From assembly GCA_900312665.1 (NCBI GenBank), contig ONZQ02000003.1, forward strand, positions 2,344,911-2,408,910: a DNA stretch of 64,000 nt. Direction: 5' to 3'. A program made the translations under genes and the position numbers. Position 1 is the stretch's first letter. Every line of letters starts with the position of its first letter. This DNA comes from Cephalotrichum gorgonifer (lineage: Eukaryota > Ascomycota > Sordariomycetes > Microascales > Microascaceae). Shown in pieces: positions 43,901-54,939 of the stretch. The notes beneath the pieces were generated by a model that saw nothing but the letters and a program-made list of their open reading frames with translations, did not search any database and was not told where the DNA came from.

Positions 43901-45130
43901 GGGGAGCTTACCCTTCCGATCGCGTCGGAAGGGGTCGGCTCCGTGGAGAAGCAGGATCTGGATAAGCTTGGTGTTTCTCTTCCTCGCGGCCTCGTGCAGC
44001 AGAGTCCCTCCGGTATCGACGGTGGCAGTATCAGATGCGAACTCTGGGTTGTTGATATCCAGCATGGTCTTCAGACGCTGCTCCTCCAAAACATCCCTCA
44101 GGGTTCCATAGTCCTCTCGGGCGACAAGTTCCTGAATTTGGTGAATCTTGGCATCGGTAAAGATCGATCGAGCAAGCTGCAGCTGTTGGTATATCTCGGG
44201 CGTTCGCGCCACGTCAATGGGAACGCGGCCGTGATTGTTGGTGATGGCGTCATTTATCGATTCCTGTTCGAGCAGTAGCCGCACGACGTTGTTGCGACCC
44301 TGGCCGGCGGCGATGTGAAGCGGGGTGTTGCCATCTTTATCCCTCGCATTGATGTCGATCAACCCGTTTCCGTTAGAGAGGATGTACTCGACAACGGGGT
44401 ACTCAGCACACTGGATGGCGAGATGTAGGATGGTGGTGTCTAGGAGTCCAGGACCTGAGGCGGACGAGATGCTAGTCCTCGATCCGGCCTCGGTGGTTTC
44501 GCGGATGGCCTTAGATATGGAAGCGGTGTCGCCGCTCCTGAGGGCCTCGACGATGCGGAATTTCCGGACAGACTGCTCGAGGGAGACGCCCTTGTTGTCC
44601 AACGATGCTCGAGGGGGCGAGTTTTGAGCTGACGGAACCCGAGCCAAACTCGCAGCCGAGGCCGAGGGCTTGGAGGTCCGGCGGCTCGGCTGCGAAGAAC
44701 TGGGCTGCGTCATGGCTGCAGAGGGGGTGTCCGCCGCTGTGGACAGATGATGATGGGGGCTGGTGGTGTCGGCGGATTGGGAGCCGTCGCTTGCGTTGTC
44801 GTCGATTTCGGGGCTCCCTCGATGCTTTCCGCGGAGGAGGGCGAGGGCGACGGTCGACTTTGAGCGCTTATGGTGATGGCTATGGGAAATGGAGGAGGGG
44901 CCACTTGTCAGCAAATGTCGTGGTAGGTGGAGCGGCGCCTGTTTGTACTCGTTGCTCTTGGCTACCGGGGGGGCAATGCACTAGCGAGCGAAAGCAGCCG
45001 ATGCAGAAGTCGACCTCGTTCTCACCAAGAGCGGTCAATTCCGACGAGGGTGGGAAAGGGGCGGCAATCAGGAGGGCTCCCGGTGAGGGGTTCGGTGGAC
45101 TTGGACTAACCTATCTCCTGCGTCCGACAT
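40947..45130 (-). CDS. OSH1: OSH1-type oxysterol-binding protein (ankyrin, PH, FFAT, ORD)
   Basis: Exons 45130-45111 (20 nt, six codons plus two bases), 44879-42251 and 42173-40947 give 1291 residues. Domain order: N-terminal basic/Ser region; ankyrin repeats about residues 165-340 (NTPLHIAAGQGRNNVVRLL, GTLLHEAARKRNTKLI); PH domain about 390-490 (GYLKKWTNYRKGYQLRWFVL); a long linker with acidic stretches; a FFAT motif near residue 820 (DDEEFFDAIDEGD) for binding ER VAP proteins; and the sterol-binding ORD after ISLWGILKSMIGKDM, with the family signature EQVSHHPP. Osh1 proteins transfer sterol or PI4P at ER/vacuole/Golgi contacts. The large exon has no ATG at its start; the tiny first exon (MSDAGD) with donor GTTAGT and a 231-bp intron solves this in phase. 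Confidence 0.9.
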
Positions 45131-46303
45131 TGCGTCCGGATCCTACTAGGTGCTTGAGCTACCCAAGCGCTAACGTGGTGGTGCGACGGGGCAGCTCTGA
45201 CGAGTTAGGAATGTGTGGTGGTTCGATAGTACTCGCAGATTCAGGCTCGATAGGGTCGGCGGACCGCAAAGGGTAAATGGTGGGGCCTTTTTTCTTTTCG
45301 AGCGACGGTATCCTCATGCGCGGAGCTTCAGACTGAGCTGAAGAGAGGAGGAGTACGAGGACGAGTGAATGCAGGGGAGAGGTTATGTGTCAAGGATATA
45401 ATATCGAGAAAGTACGAGTAGTAGTATCGAGACGGATAGTCAAAGAAGATGATCTATATAAAAATAGGGAGTGCTTTGTCTGCGCAGAACACCACGCATT
45501 GACAATTGATTGGCAAGAATGACGATGTGGTATTACAAGTATCGTCCCGGCAAAGGAACCAAAAGTCAGGGAGTGAGGGGCACAACCACCTTGGCTGGGC
45601 CAGCTCGAAGGTCATGGATACCTTGGCGTGTTCCAGGATTAGCGGTCGGTCCCAGCTCCTTGACCAGCGCAAAACCTGGTGCACAGCCGCGGGAGGAGCT
45701 CCACAAAATCATCAGGAACTCAGGTCCCTAAGTTCCAATCGTCATTGTAACGTAATAACTCAAAAGACTCGTCAGCAAGTACCTCTCACGTGATCTAAAG
45801 AGCTGGATCGTCGTGCCAACGTCAAAACTACAATGACCTCATGCTCGAGAGAGGTAATTTGCTCAAATGAGTGTAGAGCCCTTGGAGGTGGTGTGGTGGG
45901 TAGGTTTAACTTACAAACACCAAAACCGGGGGTCCTTTGGCGAGAGCGTGTGAGTATATCCATATATAAGCTCTCGTGCAAGGGACAGGTATGAAGGCCA
46001 AATACTTGTATGATATCTTCTTCACAAACAGATTCGACGCCACAGTATACATGTAACCACACGACGACGCTCGGTATAATTGGAGTGTCTGCTCTTGCCG
46101 GTTCCAAGTCACTACTCCTCCATTTAGATTACTACCACGCAAACAAAGAGAACATCTGAATAATATATCTCTAGCCCGTCGTTTTTGGAAATAATATCAA
46201 CTTGGCCAGATACCCGAATTAATCCAACAAGAAAAAAAAGCAAAGAAATTCACAGTTCAGCTCTATCATGCCTGCCCCCCACCAGACTATTCAACAGGCA
46301 GCT
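45131..46303. other. Intergenic region between OSH1 5' end and GH18-like 3' end
   Basis: 1.17 kb. OSH1 promoter at the left. Contains TACGAGTA at 45413, GGTATTACAAGTA at 45529-45541 and TACTTGTA at 46003. No gene recognised. Confidence 0.4.
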
Positions 46304-49174
46304 CTAAAACGCAATGATGGCGACCAACGCCGCAGCGAGGCTGATAGCCAAGCTACCCGCGCCCGCTTGAGCCGGTGCGTCCGGGCTGTTGTCATCGGTG
46401 GACGCTGGGCTGCTGTCCTCAGTGGGCTCGGGAGAGCTTGGCCGGGTCTGAAAGCCGCCGGGTCCGGTGGGTTGGGGGACAGCCGGTCCTTCACCGCCGG
46501 GAGCGCCTCCGTGACCAGAGCCGTTAACATCAGTCCCGGAGTAGTCAGGTTCCTCATCATCAGAGCCAGGGTGCCCAGGCTTGCCGCCGGGCTTGGGGCC
46601 ATTGTGGGAGCCGCCGGGAGGCTTGCCACCAGGGTGGTTACCACCGGGACCGTGGTCGGAGTGACCAGGAGGCTTGCCACCAGAGGTAGGCTCTGGCACC
46701 TCCGTAATAGGGCAGACGGTCGTATAGGTGGTAACGCTAGTGGTGACGCCTCCCTCGTGGCAGGATCCCTTGTGGGGAGGGCAAGACGTGATCGTATAAG
46801 TGATGGTTTCGGTCACGGTCTTCGTAGTCGAGTGACCGGGGGGGGGAGTCACAGTAGCCGAGGGCTCAGAGGTCTCGGTGGTGCATGGAGTCTCGGTAGG
46901 CTCAGGGTGCTGGGTATCATGACCGGAGCTGGAAGCTGACGTCCCGCTTGGATAGGTGGGGTCATCCGTGCCCGATGTCCCGCTCGGATAGGTAGGGTCA
47001 GTAGGGTCAGCCGTGCCCGATGTCCCGCTCGGATAGGTAGGGTCAGTAGGGTCAGCCGTGCCCGATGTCCCACTTGGATAGGTAGGGTCAGTAGGGTCAG
47101 CCGTGCCCGATGTCCCGCTTGGATAGGTAGGGTCAGTAGGGTCAGCCGTGCCTGATGTCCCGCTCGAATCGGTAGGCTCAGATGTACCCGACGTCCCGCT
47201 CGACCCGGTAGGCTCAGCTGTACCCGATGTCCCGCTTGGATAGGTCGGCTCGGCTGTGCCCGAAGTCCCGCTCGACCCGGTAGGCTCAGCCGTGCCCGAT
47301 GTCCCACTCGGCTCCGTAGGCTCAGCCGTGCCCGAAGTTCCGCTTGGCTCGGTGGGCTCAGCAGTCCCCGAAGTCCCGCTTGACTCGGTGGGCTCAACAG
47401 TACCCGAGGTCTCGCTGGTGCCGGTAGGCTCTTCGCTCGTAGACCCAGATGTAGCAGTCCCGCTTGTGCCGGTGGGCTCCTCACTTGTCGACCCAGACGT
47501 GGCAGTTCCGCTCGTGCCCGTGGGCTCCTCACTTGTCGACCCAGACGTGGCAGTTCCGCTTGTGCCCGTGGGCTCCTCACTCGTAGATTCAGATGTGGCA
47601 GTCCCACTCGTGCCGGTAGGCTCCTCGCTGGTAGACCCAGGTGTGGCAGTCCCGCTCGTGCCGGTAGGCTCCTCACTTGTCGACCCAGACGTGGCAGTTC
47701 CGCTCGTGCCCGTGGGCTCCTCACTCGTAGATCCAGATGTAGCAGTCCCGCTTGTGCCGGTGGGCTCCTCACTCGTAGATCCAGATGTGGCAGTCCCGCT
47801 CGTGCCGGTAGGTTCCTCACTTGTCGACCCGGATGTAGCTGAAGTCCCGCTCGTGACGGTAGGCTCCTCGCTCGTGGACTGAGATGTAGCCGATGTCCCG
47901 CTCGTCACGGTAGGCTCCTCACTTGTACTCGAAGACTGAGATGTAGCCGAGGTCTCGGTACTCGAAGATTGAGATGAAGCCGAAGTCTCGGTACTCGAAG
48001 ACTGAGATGTAGCCGAAGTCTCAGTACTCGAAGCAGTGGCAGTGGAAGAGACAGTGGCAGAACCAGTGGCAGACGAGGATGGACTGCCGTCGCAAGCCTC
48101 CTCGGCACGCGCGAAGAGCGCACGGGTATCGACGGGCATGTACTCCACAGTCCTCTTGGTCCCGAAGATATACGCAAGCGGATTTGACCTAGGGGCAAAG
48201 GCAGGAGCGGGCATGCCGGCCCTCTTCCGCAGCTCCATCCCCACCTGGGAGTTATACCTGCCCTCGTCCTCGTACCCGGCCGCCGGCTCCCACAGCGAGA
48301 TACCGGCAAAGTGAGGGAACTGGGTGCGGTCGCCGACGATCTCGCCCATGAGGCCGCTGGCGTCTCCGGCGCTCAGAATGCCGCCCGAGAGGCCGACGAA
48401 GAGCTTCGTGCCGGCGTTCTTGGACCCGGGGGCGGACACGAAGTCCTCCCAGATGCGGTAGTTGATGACGTCGGACCACTCGGCGCCGGGAACGGCACGG
48501 CACGAGGACGGCGTGTTGCGATAGAAGTCGAGGAAGAAGGCGTTGAAGGCGCCGGAGTCGAGGGCCTCGGAGCGGATCATGTAATCCAGCGACGAGGGGC
48601 ACTCGGGGGAGGCACCGAGGAAGGTCACCTCATCGGACGAGTCGACGAGAGAGCGGAGCCTCTTGGCGAAGGCGACCCAGGCGTCCTCGTTGTCTGCAGG
48701 CGAGAAGCAAACGTATCAGCATGACAAGATTTTGGTAGCACACTAAACGAGGGTCAAGAACTTACCGGCCTCGTGGGTGATGGCGACATCAAATCCGTCG
48801 ACGACGAAATCCTTCGCATCCACGACGTGAGCGGCCCATAGACCCTCAGCGACGGCCTCGGCCTCCTCCGGGCTACCAGCAGCCTGACCCTCGCCACCGA
48901 CCCTGACGAGGATCTTGACACCGTTGGCCTTGCACAGGGCCAGATCGGTCCTCATCTCCTTGCACTCTTCGCTAGAGTCCCAGAAGCCGGTAGCGGGGCC
49001 GGCGCAGGGTCCGACGACGGTGATCATGTCGGGGCGGACGGTCGTCGTGCAGACGGCGGAGAGGTGCCTAGAGTGCTCGGCCTCACCCCAGTAGAGGTTG
49101 ACCAAGGGGTTTCCGGCGGCCACCACGGTAGGTGCCACGGCGACGAGAGCCGCGGTTACATCCTTCGAACGCAT
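46304..49174 (-). CDS. GPI-anchored GH18-like (class III chitinase fold) protein with Ser/Thr repeats; catalytic motif degraded
   Basis: Exons 49174-48766 and 48693-46304 give 932 residues. Residues 1-20 are a signal peptide. The GH18 barrel (about 21-330) shows NPLVNLYWGE, LCKANGVKILVRVGGEG and FVVDGFDVAITHEAD, where class III chitinases have DGIDFDIE; here the second Asp is Ala and the catalytic Glu is Thr, so chitin hydrolysis is unlikely. A Ser/Thr region with 12- and 15-residue repeats follows (about 340-690), then a Thr/Val segment with conserved cysteines (TSCPPHKGSC, TTVCPITEVPEP), a Gly/Pro/His-rich stretch and a hydrophobic C-terminus (LAISLAAALVAIIAF) for GPI attachment. Probably a cell-wall mannoprotein that binds glycan or chitin. 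The intron is 72 bp. Confidence 0.87.
46945..47165 (-). repeat. 45-bp minisatellite in GH18-like CDS (about 4-5 units)
   Basis: Units encode YPSGTSGTADPTDPT (15 residues). Copies are nearly identical at the DNA level, differing mainly at single third positions, which points to recent expansion or conversion. Confidence 0.85.
47165..47400 (-). repeat. 36-bp repeat block in GH18-like CDS
   Basis: Units encode EPSGTSGTAEPT-like 12-mers with variation at the first residues (EPS, GSS, YPS, DSS, ESS). More diverged than the flanking blocks. Confidence 0.75.
47404..47890 (-). repeat. 45-bp minisatellite in GH18-like CDS (about 9-10 units)
   Basis: Units encode SGTATSGSTSEEPTG and variants. Several copies differ only by synonymous changes. 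Because units are multiples of three, copy-number change keeps the frame and alters stalk length. Long open frames on the opposite strand and in a shifted frame here are by-products of the repeat. Confidence 0.88.
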
Positions 49175-52100
49175 CGTGGGACGTATTAGACGGCGGATTG
49201 GTGAGACGATGTAAGTCTATCAGAGGGTAGAAGTCGGTACGAGAAGACGAGACGATGACTTGGGAAGGCGGTAGTTGGTCGTGGCATCAACGAAAGGACG
49301 CAAACAATAGTTTGCATGGCACCCGATCCGTGTCGTCCGCTCTGAGAAAAGAGTTGAAGAAGGGGAGGAGAAAGGAGGAGGAGAGAAAAGGGACCCAAAG
49401 AGGGTGAGGAGAAGACGCCCGATGTGGTATTATACCTAGACATCGAACGAAATGGGCTTTGCCCAGCCCCATTACAAGTAAGTGCTTGTACCGTTTGCTC
49501 CCTGACACCGGCTTCATCCCCCGCGAATACGGACGGGGAGGCGCATCGTGGCCGACATGGAATACGAGCGCCTGGCGCCGGGTACTTCAGCTCAGACCGG
49601 GTACTTCAGGCCAAACCCGGTACCCGCAAGGATGCGTGGGGGCCTACCAGGCAGCATGAGAGGTTACATGCACCGTGGTCGAAGCGGTGGGTGGTGGTAG
49701 GCGTGGGCCGTGTAAGTGGAAAAGGCTCTCCGTCCGTCTCGTGCATGTCTCCTGGCTTCCCAGTATTAGTCCAGACCACTAATACAAGCACTCCACTCAA
49801 ACCCCGGGAGCGACAACGTACAGAACGGCCCCTAAAAGTATCTTACTTGTCCCGGCACCAGACTTGAACGCATGGAAGTAATGATATATTCCCAATATTG
49901 TGGCGTATCCCCAAGGGGCAACGCCAAGGAAGTTCTAGTCGAAACAGCGGCTCGGAATCGGTACATACTGCGAGAGTGACATTCAACCCACCGTCTCGCG
50001 CCACTCTAACCCTGAAAGACGAGAGAAGCCCCCGTCACACTGTATTATTGCCCCGTCAGCCCTAAGGCTGGCGCTTCGGGTAATAATAGCGGGGAGGGAG
50101 GGGGCAGGAAGGTCTTGCGGGAGCATTAATATTGACCAGGGGGCGAGGGGACGGGACCCGGTCGAGCTGTTCCTAGCTACCATACCCGATTCTGCCCCTG
50201 ATCTGTGATAAGCTGCAGGGTATCAATATTTTGGACAAACACGGAAGAATATCGATCAATGCGGCATGGGGATTGGCCGGAATGTGTTCCGTGGCACAGC
50301 TATTATTGGACAGGGCGAGTGACCCAAGCTTCAACAGGTGTCTGCACGCACCGTATTAAGATGGCACCTCTGAGAAAGGCAATACTTGTATTAACCGTCA
50401 GGGCGTGAAGTGTTCTCGGTGGATCTCACCTCTCAGCCAGAAGAGATCGACCTGTGGGCTGTGGATAGTGCTGAATGGGTTTCACCGATAGAGGCTCTGG
50501 ACTGGGGCTGGGCGTATGTTGGGAGGTTCCCGGCTTAAACTAGGAGTAGTCTCTCTCATCATGAATGACGGAGGATACCAGGGGCGCAGAGAACCGGGAA
50601 GAGGGAGTGGCTGGGCTGAAATGCAATCCTTCAGTAGTACCTTTGAAACGATGGGTTGGGTCAAGCGAATTGGTGGCGTGGCAAACTACTGGTACGCAGG
50701 ACGTGCATTGACCATTCCGCCTTCTCCACGCCCAATGCATCGTAAAACGTGCCTTCCCCTTTGGCCTGAGCCAGCTGGTAGCTGCCGTTCGAGGGCCGGT
50801 AAAGGCTTGGCAAGAGCAAGGGTGGTGTGGTAAAGGGTGGTGCATTGTGTGGGCCGATGCAAATATTTCCACTCCATGAAGATGGGCATTGGACCTGCTG
50901 TTTATTTACGAGCTGCGCGTTGTCGTATCCTTGAGTATGGTTTCCACTTCCACGTCTTGGCCCTGCCAGAACTGGCATGCGGGAACCCGTATCGGGGCGG
51001 GGGAGGAATATTCTGTAAACTTCTACGATGAGTCCTCGCTGTGTTGTGCGATGCCCAATACTGATATTTCGCCTAGTCCATTTCGTACAAAAACTCTTGT
51101 GCTGGGATAGAACACAAAACCCTCGAGCACCAAATCCGGGGACTTGCTTGTACATTCGACGCTGGGTCCGTACGCAGGTTGTCACTTTTTCCTCGAGGGG
51201 GGGACGGAACGCGATTTCAAAGAATGGAAACCCAAATTTATTCACAAAAGCCTTCGGTTTCAGGTCCCTGGGCGTTCCAGCGAATAAAATGGTGTGAGCG
51301 ACAACCCCGCAGAACATTGAAGCTTCGGATGGCGCAATGGCAAGGTTATGCGAAGGCAGCACCACGTCACAAAAGCAATATTGGAAACTATTACTTACTT
51401 GCGTGTGCCTGCACCACAGATGGCGTGCCCCACCGCCAGGATTCGGGCACAGGTTGATAATACGAGTAATACTTGTATCGCGACGGTGGCTAATATGGAA
51501 CTGGGGGTGTTACGGAGGGAGGTGGACAGGCGGAAGGGCAAACAGGACCGTACCCCGTTTTCTACTATTTCCCCATTCCACAAGAGCAATAATATTAATA
51601 CGCGCTTGGTGGAACCACTCTTCATGCCAAGGCGCTTGGGCTCGGAACACCATGACTCCCGATTACCTGGCCAGGCTGTTTCCACTAGTCGATGAGCGCC
51701 GCTTCTTTGGTCTGGGAGTGGATCTCTAATAAGTCCAAACAGATATTGGGATGTATTATGCCGGCAGACTTTTATTTTCCCGCGCCGGCATTGCAAGATT
51801 GGCCAGGCGAGGTTCGCCTTACACCACGTCCCTTGATGAAGGGGAGGACGGGAATCGTATTAGATGGTATATATCCGTTGTAGGAGTGCTTTTGCGAGGA
51901 CATTTCATGGGTTCCGGCAGCTGTTGACATCGAGATTCAGGGTAAACGAATGGCCATTCCGACTCTACCACGGCCATAGCTCCTTTACACCCTGGGGGAG
52001 CTTCCATGATACCATTCCAAGGCTATCTACTTCACTACGTTCCCGACTCACAATGCAAGCCCCGTTGACTACGGATCCTAAACAAGAAATCAACTTTGGT

Positions 52101-52210
52101 ATTCAGACTACTTCTTGTCGCCGCACGTTCAGAGTTAACCTCGAGCCCATACAAACGTTCGATATCAGTATCCAAGGTGAGAAGATGGGGTCACATGAGC
52201 CCCCGGTCCC
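49175..52210. other. Gene-free region between GH18-like 5' end and annexin 3' end
   Basis: 3.04 kb. The left 300 bp is the promoter/leader of the GH18-like gene (purine-rich on + strand). Contains GGTATTATACC at 49426, TACAAGTA at 49473, a direct repeat of CCGGGTACTTCAG at 49578 and 49597, TACTTGTA at 50383, and TACGAGTAATACTTGTA at 51461-51477. No coding region, tRNA or transposon recognised. Confidence 0.4.
49578..49609 (+). repeat. Direct repeat of CCGGGTACTTCAG
   Basis: Two exact 13-base copies (49578-49590 and 49597-49609) separated by 6 bases; a partly inverted echo, CCCGGTACCCG, follows a few bases later. Confidence 0.75.
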
Positions 52211-54939
52211 TTACTCCCTCGCCCTCGACCTCGACCTCGACTTCCCCCTCTCCCGGCCCCCAACCTCCAGCGTATTACTCTTCCTTTCCCTGCCCTGCCT
52301 CTCCTCCTTTTGCACGACCTCGATCCTCGCCACCCTCTTCACGTCGTTGGGCATCCTCGTGATGCACAGCTGCTGGCAGAAGACCCCCCACTCCCCCGAC
52401 GTGGCCTCCTTCACCGCGTCGCCCAGGTCGTTCCCGTACCGCTGTGCGTACGCGCGCTTGACCGCCTCCATGTGCCGCCGGTCCCAGTGGAACCTGACCA
52501 GCCGGCTCGTCAGCAGCTCGCGCCGGAGGTCGTCCTTGCGGGACGCCGTGAGCGCGTGGTGGAGGAGGAGCGCGTCGCGCGCGGGCCTGTTGATCACGCC
52601 GTTGAGGATGTGTGCGAGGACCTCACCCTGAAACGCGATTTTATTAGTATCGTGGGCCTATGTAAGAAGTAAAGAGAGCGAGTGGAGGGGGATGGGATGG
52701 GATGGAATGAGAGTGGGTGTGCGAAAAGAAGCTATCGGTGCTGTATCCAGACCCAGCTTAGATGGGGGGGATATTGGATATTGGATGATGACAACTGAGA
52801 CATGGGGGGCGCGCGAGCGAGTGGGTCTAGACTTACCACTAGGTTAGTGCTCTTCTTAAGGAGGTCTCTCGCAAAATTCCCCTTCGTGAGGCGCGTGTAC
52901 TCCTTCATGATCTCCCTCAGATGGGAGTCGCTCCTCAGGACGACGATGGAAATCATGAGCGACTCCCCGCCCTTCTCTGACTTGACGGAGCGCATCAGGT
53001 CGTCGACGTCGCGGTCGACAAGGCGCAGGTCGACCTCGAGCGGCCGCCCGTAGCTGTCGAGCTCCTCCATGCGCTCCTCGCTGAGGGCCAGGAGCACGGC
53101 CTTCTTGAACTTGTCCTCCCTGAGCTCCGTCTTCATGCACTTCACCAGGCTGTCCCCGTACTTCTTGTCGTGGAAGCCGTCCTTGATCTCGCGGATCTCG
53201 GCGTTGCTCCTCCCCATCAGCGACTCGATCAGCAGCTCCCGCCGCGTCTTGTCGCCCTGGTACCAGAAGTTGGCCCAGTACGCCTCGCTCTCCCACTGGC
53301 CCAGCGCCACGGCGTAGCACGCCTTCATCAGGTTCGGGTCCTCGTCCCGGAGACGCGACCGAATGTGCTTCGCCACGTTGACGCCCTTGCGGTCCGCCCC
53401 GGCCTTGACGATGGCCTTGTACTCCGTCCGGAGGACCATGACCTCCTCGTGGCTGAGCCCGGGCAGGATTTGGATGAGCGGCTCGGTGTCGGGCGCCCGC
53501 CGGTCGCCCTTGAGCGCCTTGGCGATCCGCGCCGCCACCTCCTCCGGGTCGTGGAACCGCGCCCGGCGGTTGATCCGCCCGCCACCCTCGTCGTCCGAGT
53601 TCAGGGGGCTCACGTCGATCACGTTGGACATGGAGTTGGGCTGCGCCAGGAGCAGGGGAGACGGCATGGGGGAGGCCTGCTGGTAGGTGCCGTGGTACGA
53701 CTCGAGAAGCGGCGACCCCGGCGCGTTGGAGAGGGACATGTTCAGCGAGTGATGGCCGGTGCTCACCGACAGCATCGACATCTTGCCCGTGGGCGGCTGG
53801 CCCGGCTTGTCCAGGCGCGGGTCGCTGCTGCGTCGGTCACGCGAGCTGTCCCTGATCCGGCTGCCGGCGGGGGCGACGGCCAATGTGTTGGCGGAGGTCC
53901 TACGAGGATCCTCCTCGTAAGCGGGGCGGTGGGACTTTCTGTCCGGGGGAGCGTACTCGGGGTCGGGCTTGGAGTTGTAGCCAAACTTATCGATGAGATC
54001 CTCCTCTGGCTTGGCCAATCCCAGCATCTTCTTTATGCGGCTCGGGGGAGGAGGCGACGCTGCCTCGGGGATCGCGCCATACGCTAGGTCTTCGTCTCTC
54101 TGGTCCTTCTTGGCCTGACGGTAGGAAACGGGTGGCGAGGCCGGGCGACGGGCGGCAGGCCGGCCACCAGTGTCGTCTCGACGACGTCTGTAATCATCCT
54201 CATCGTCGTCACGGTGGCGCCGGCGTACGTCGTCATCATCGTCACGGCGTCGTCGATACTCAGCATCATCGTCTCGTCGCCGCCGATACTCATCCTCGTC
54301 GTCCCGTCGTCGTCGATACTCATCGTCATCGTCGCGGCGTCGCCGATAGTCATCATCATCGTCCCGCCGTCGCCGGGGGTCGTCGTCGCGGCCGTCGTCG
54401 CGCCTCCGATCGGCCTTCTCGAGCTCCTTGCTATACTTCTGCGGGAGGTGCTTGAACCTCTCATCAGCATCAAAGGGCACGGCAGCGGGCCTCTCGGGAC
54501 GACGAGGCCCCTCATCATCACGATATTCGGAATACCGTACTCGCGAGTCACGCCCCGCATCCACCTTCTCTCTCGAGCTTCGGTAGGGCGAGTCGGCCGG
54601 CGGCGACACCGTGCGGTAGGAGGGCTGGTCGAAGGCGCCGGGCATCACGAGGGCGGTGGACGACGCCTCAGGATATGGCAGGCTGCCCGCCGACTCGCGC
54701 GGGCCGGCGCCGCCCGAGCGGTAGTCATCGTCCCTGTCTCGGTCCTTGCGGCGGCGCGGGTAGTCGTCGAGGTCGTCCTCGGCGTAGGCGTAGCTGGGCT
54801 CCCTAGACTCGTAAGCAGGGCGCTCACGCTCGCGCTCGCGCTCGTAGCGATCCTCGCGGTCCTCGGCGGGGCGCTCAACGGGACGGCCCGGCGACTTGGA
54901 GCGCGCGCGGCGCCGACCTTCGTCGACGCGGAGGGACAT
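52211..54939 (-). CDS. Annexin with long disordered, charge-repeat N-terminus
   Basis: Exons 54939-52837 and 52627-52211 give 839 residues. The N-terminal 460 residues are disordered: Arg/Glu/Ser-rich, then a tandem RRRRDDDxxY block (about residues 200-270), then Pro-rich. The annexin fold spans about residues 460-790, with repeat signatures such as EEVMVLRTEYKAIV, MGRSNAEIREIKDGF and YGDSLVKCMKTEL. It is completed by exon 2 (GEVLAHILNGVINRP, then ALTASRKDDLRRELLTSRL). Annexins bind acidic phospholipids, usually with calcium; classical GxGT-38-E/D calcium sites are not obvious here, so binding may be weak. Fungal annexins of this long type are known. The Met at 54939 was chosen because the upstream extension reads through leader sequence. 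The tail after the core is Lys/Arg/Ser-rich. Confidence 0.88.
54180..54400 (-). repeat. 27-30 bp repeat encoding RRRRDDDxxY units in annexin
   Basis: Six to seven units (YRRRRDDDDE, YRRRRDDEDE, YRRRRDDDAE and so on). The + strand reads as cgtcgtc/gatactcatc-type repeats, which also leaves other frames open. Confidence 0.8.

Noticed and set aside
44879..44914. OSH1 start at 44914
   Set aside because: The codon there is TTG. The in-phase exon 45130-45111 gives a proper ATG.
46849..47820. Long open frames overlapping the GH18-like repeats on both strands (46849-47820 minus, 47256-47882 plus)
   Set aside because: They are repeat-driven frames; the true frame has signal peptide, barrel and GPI signal, and these do not.
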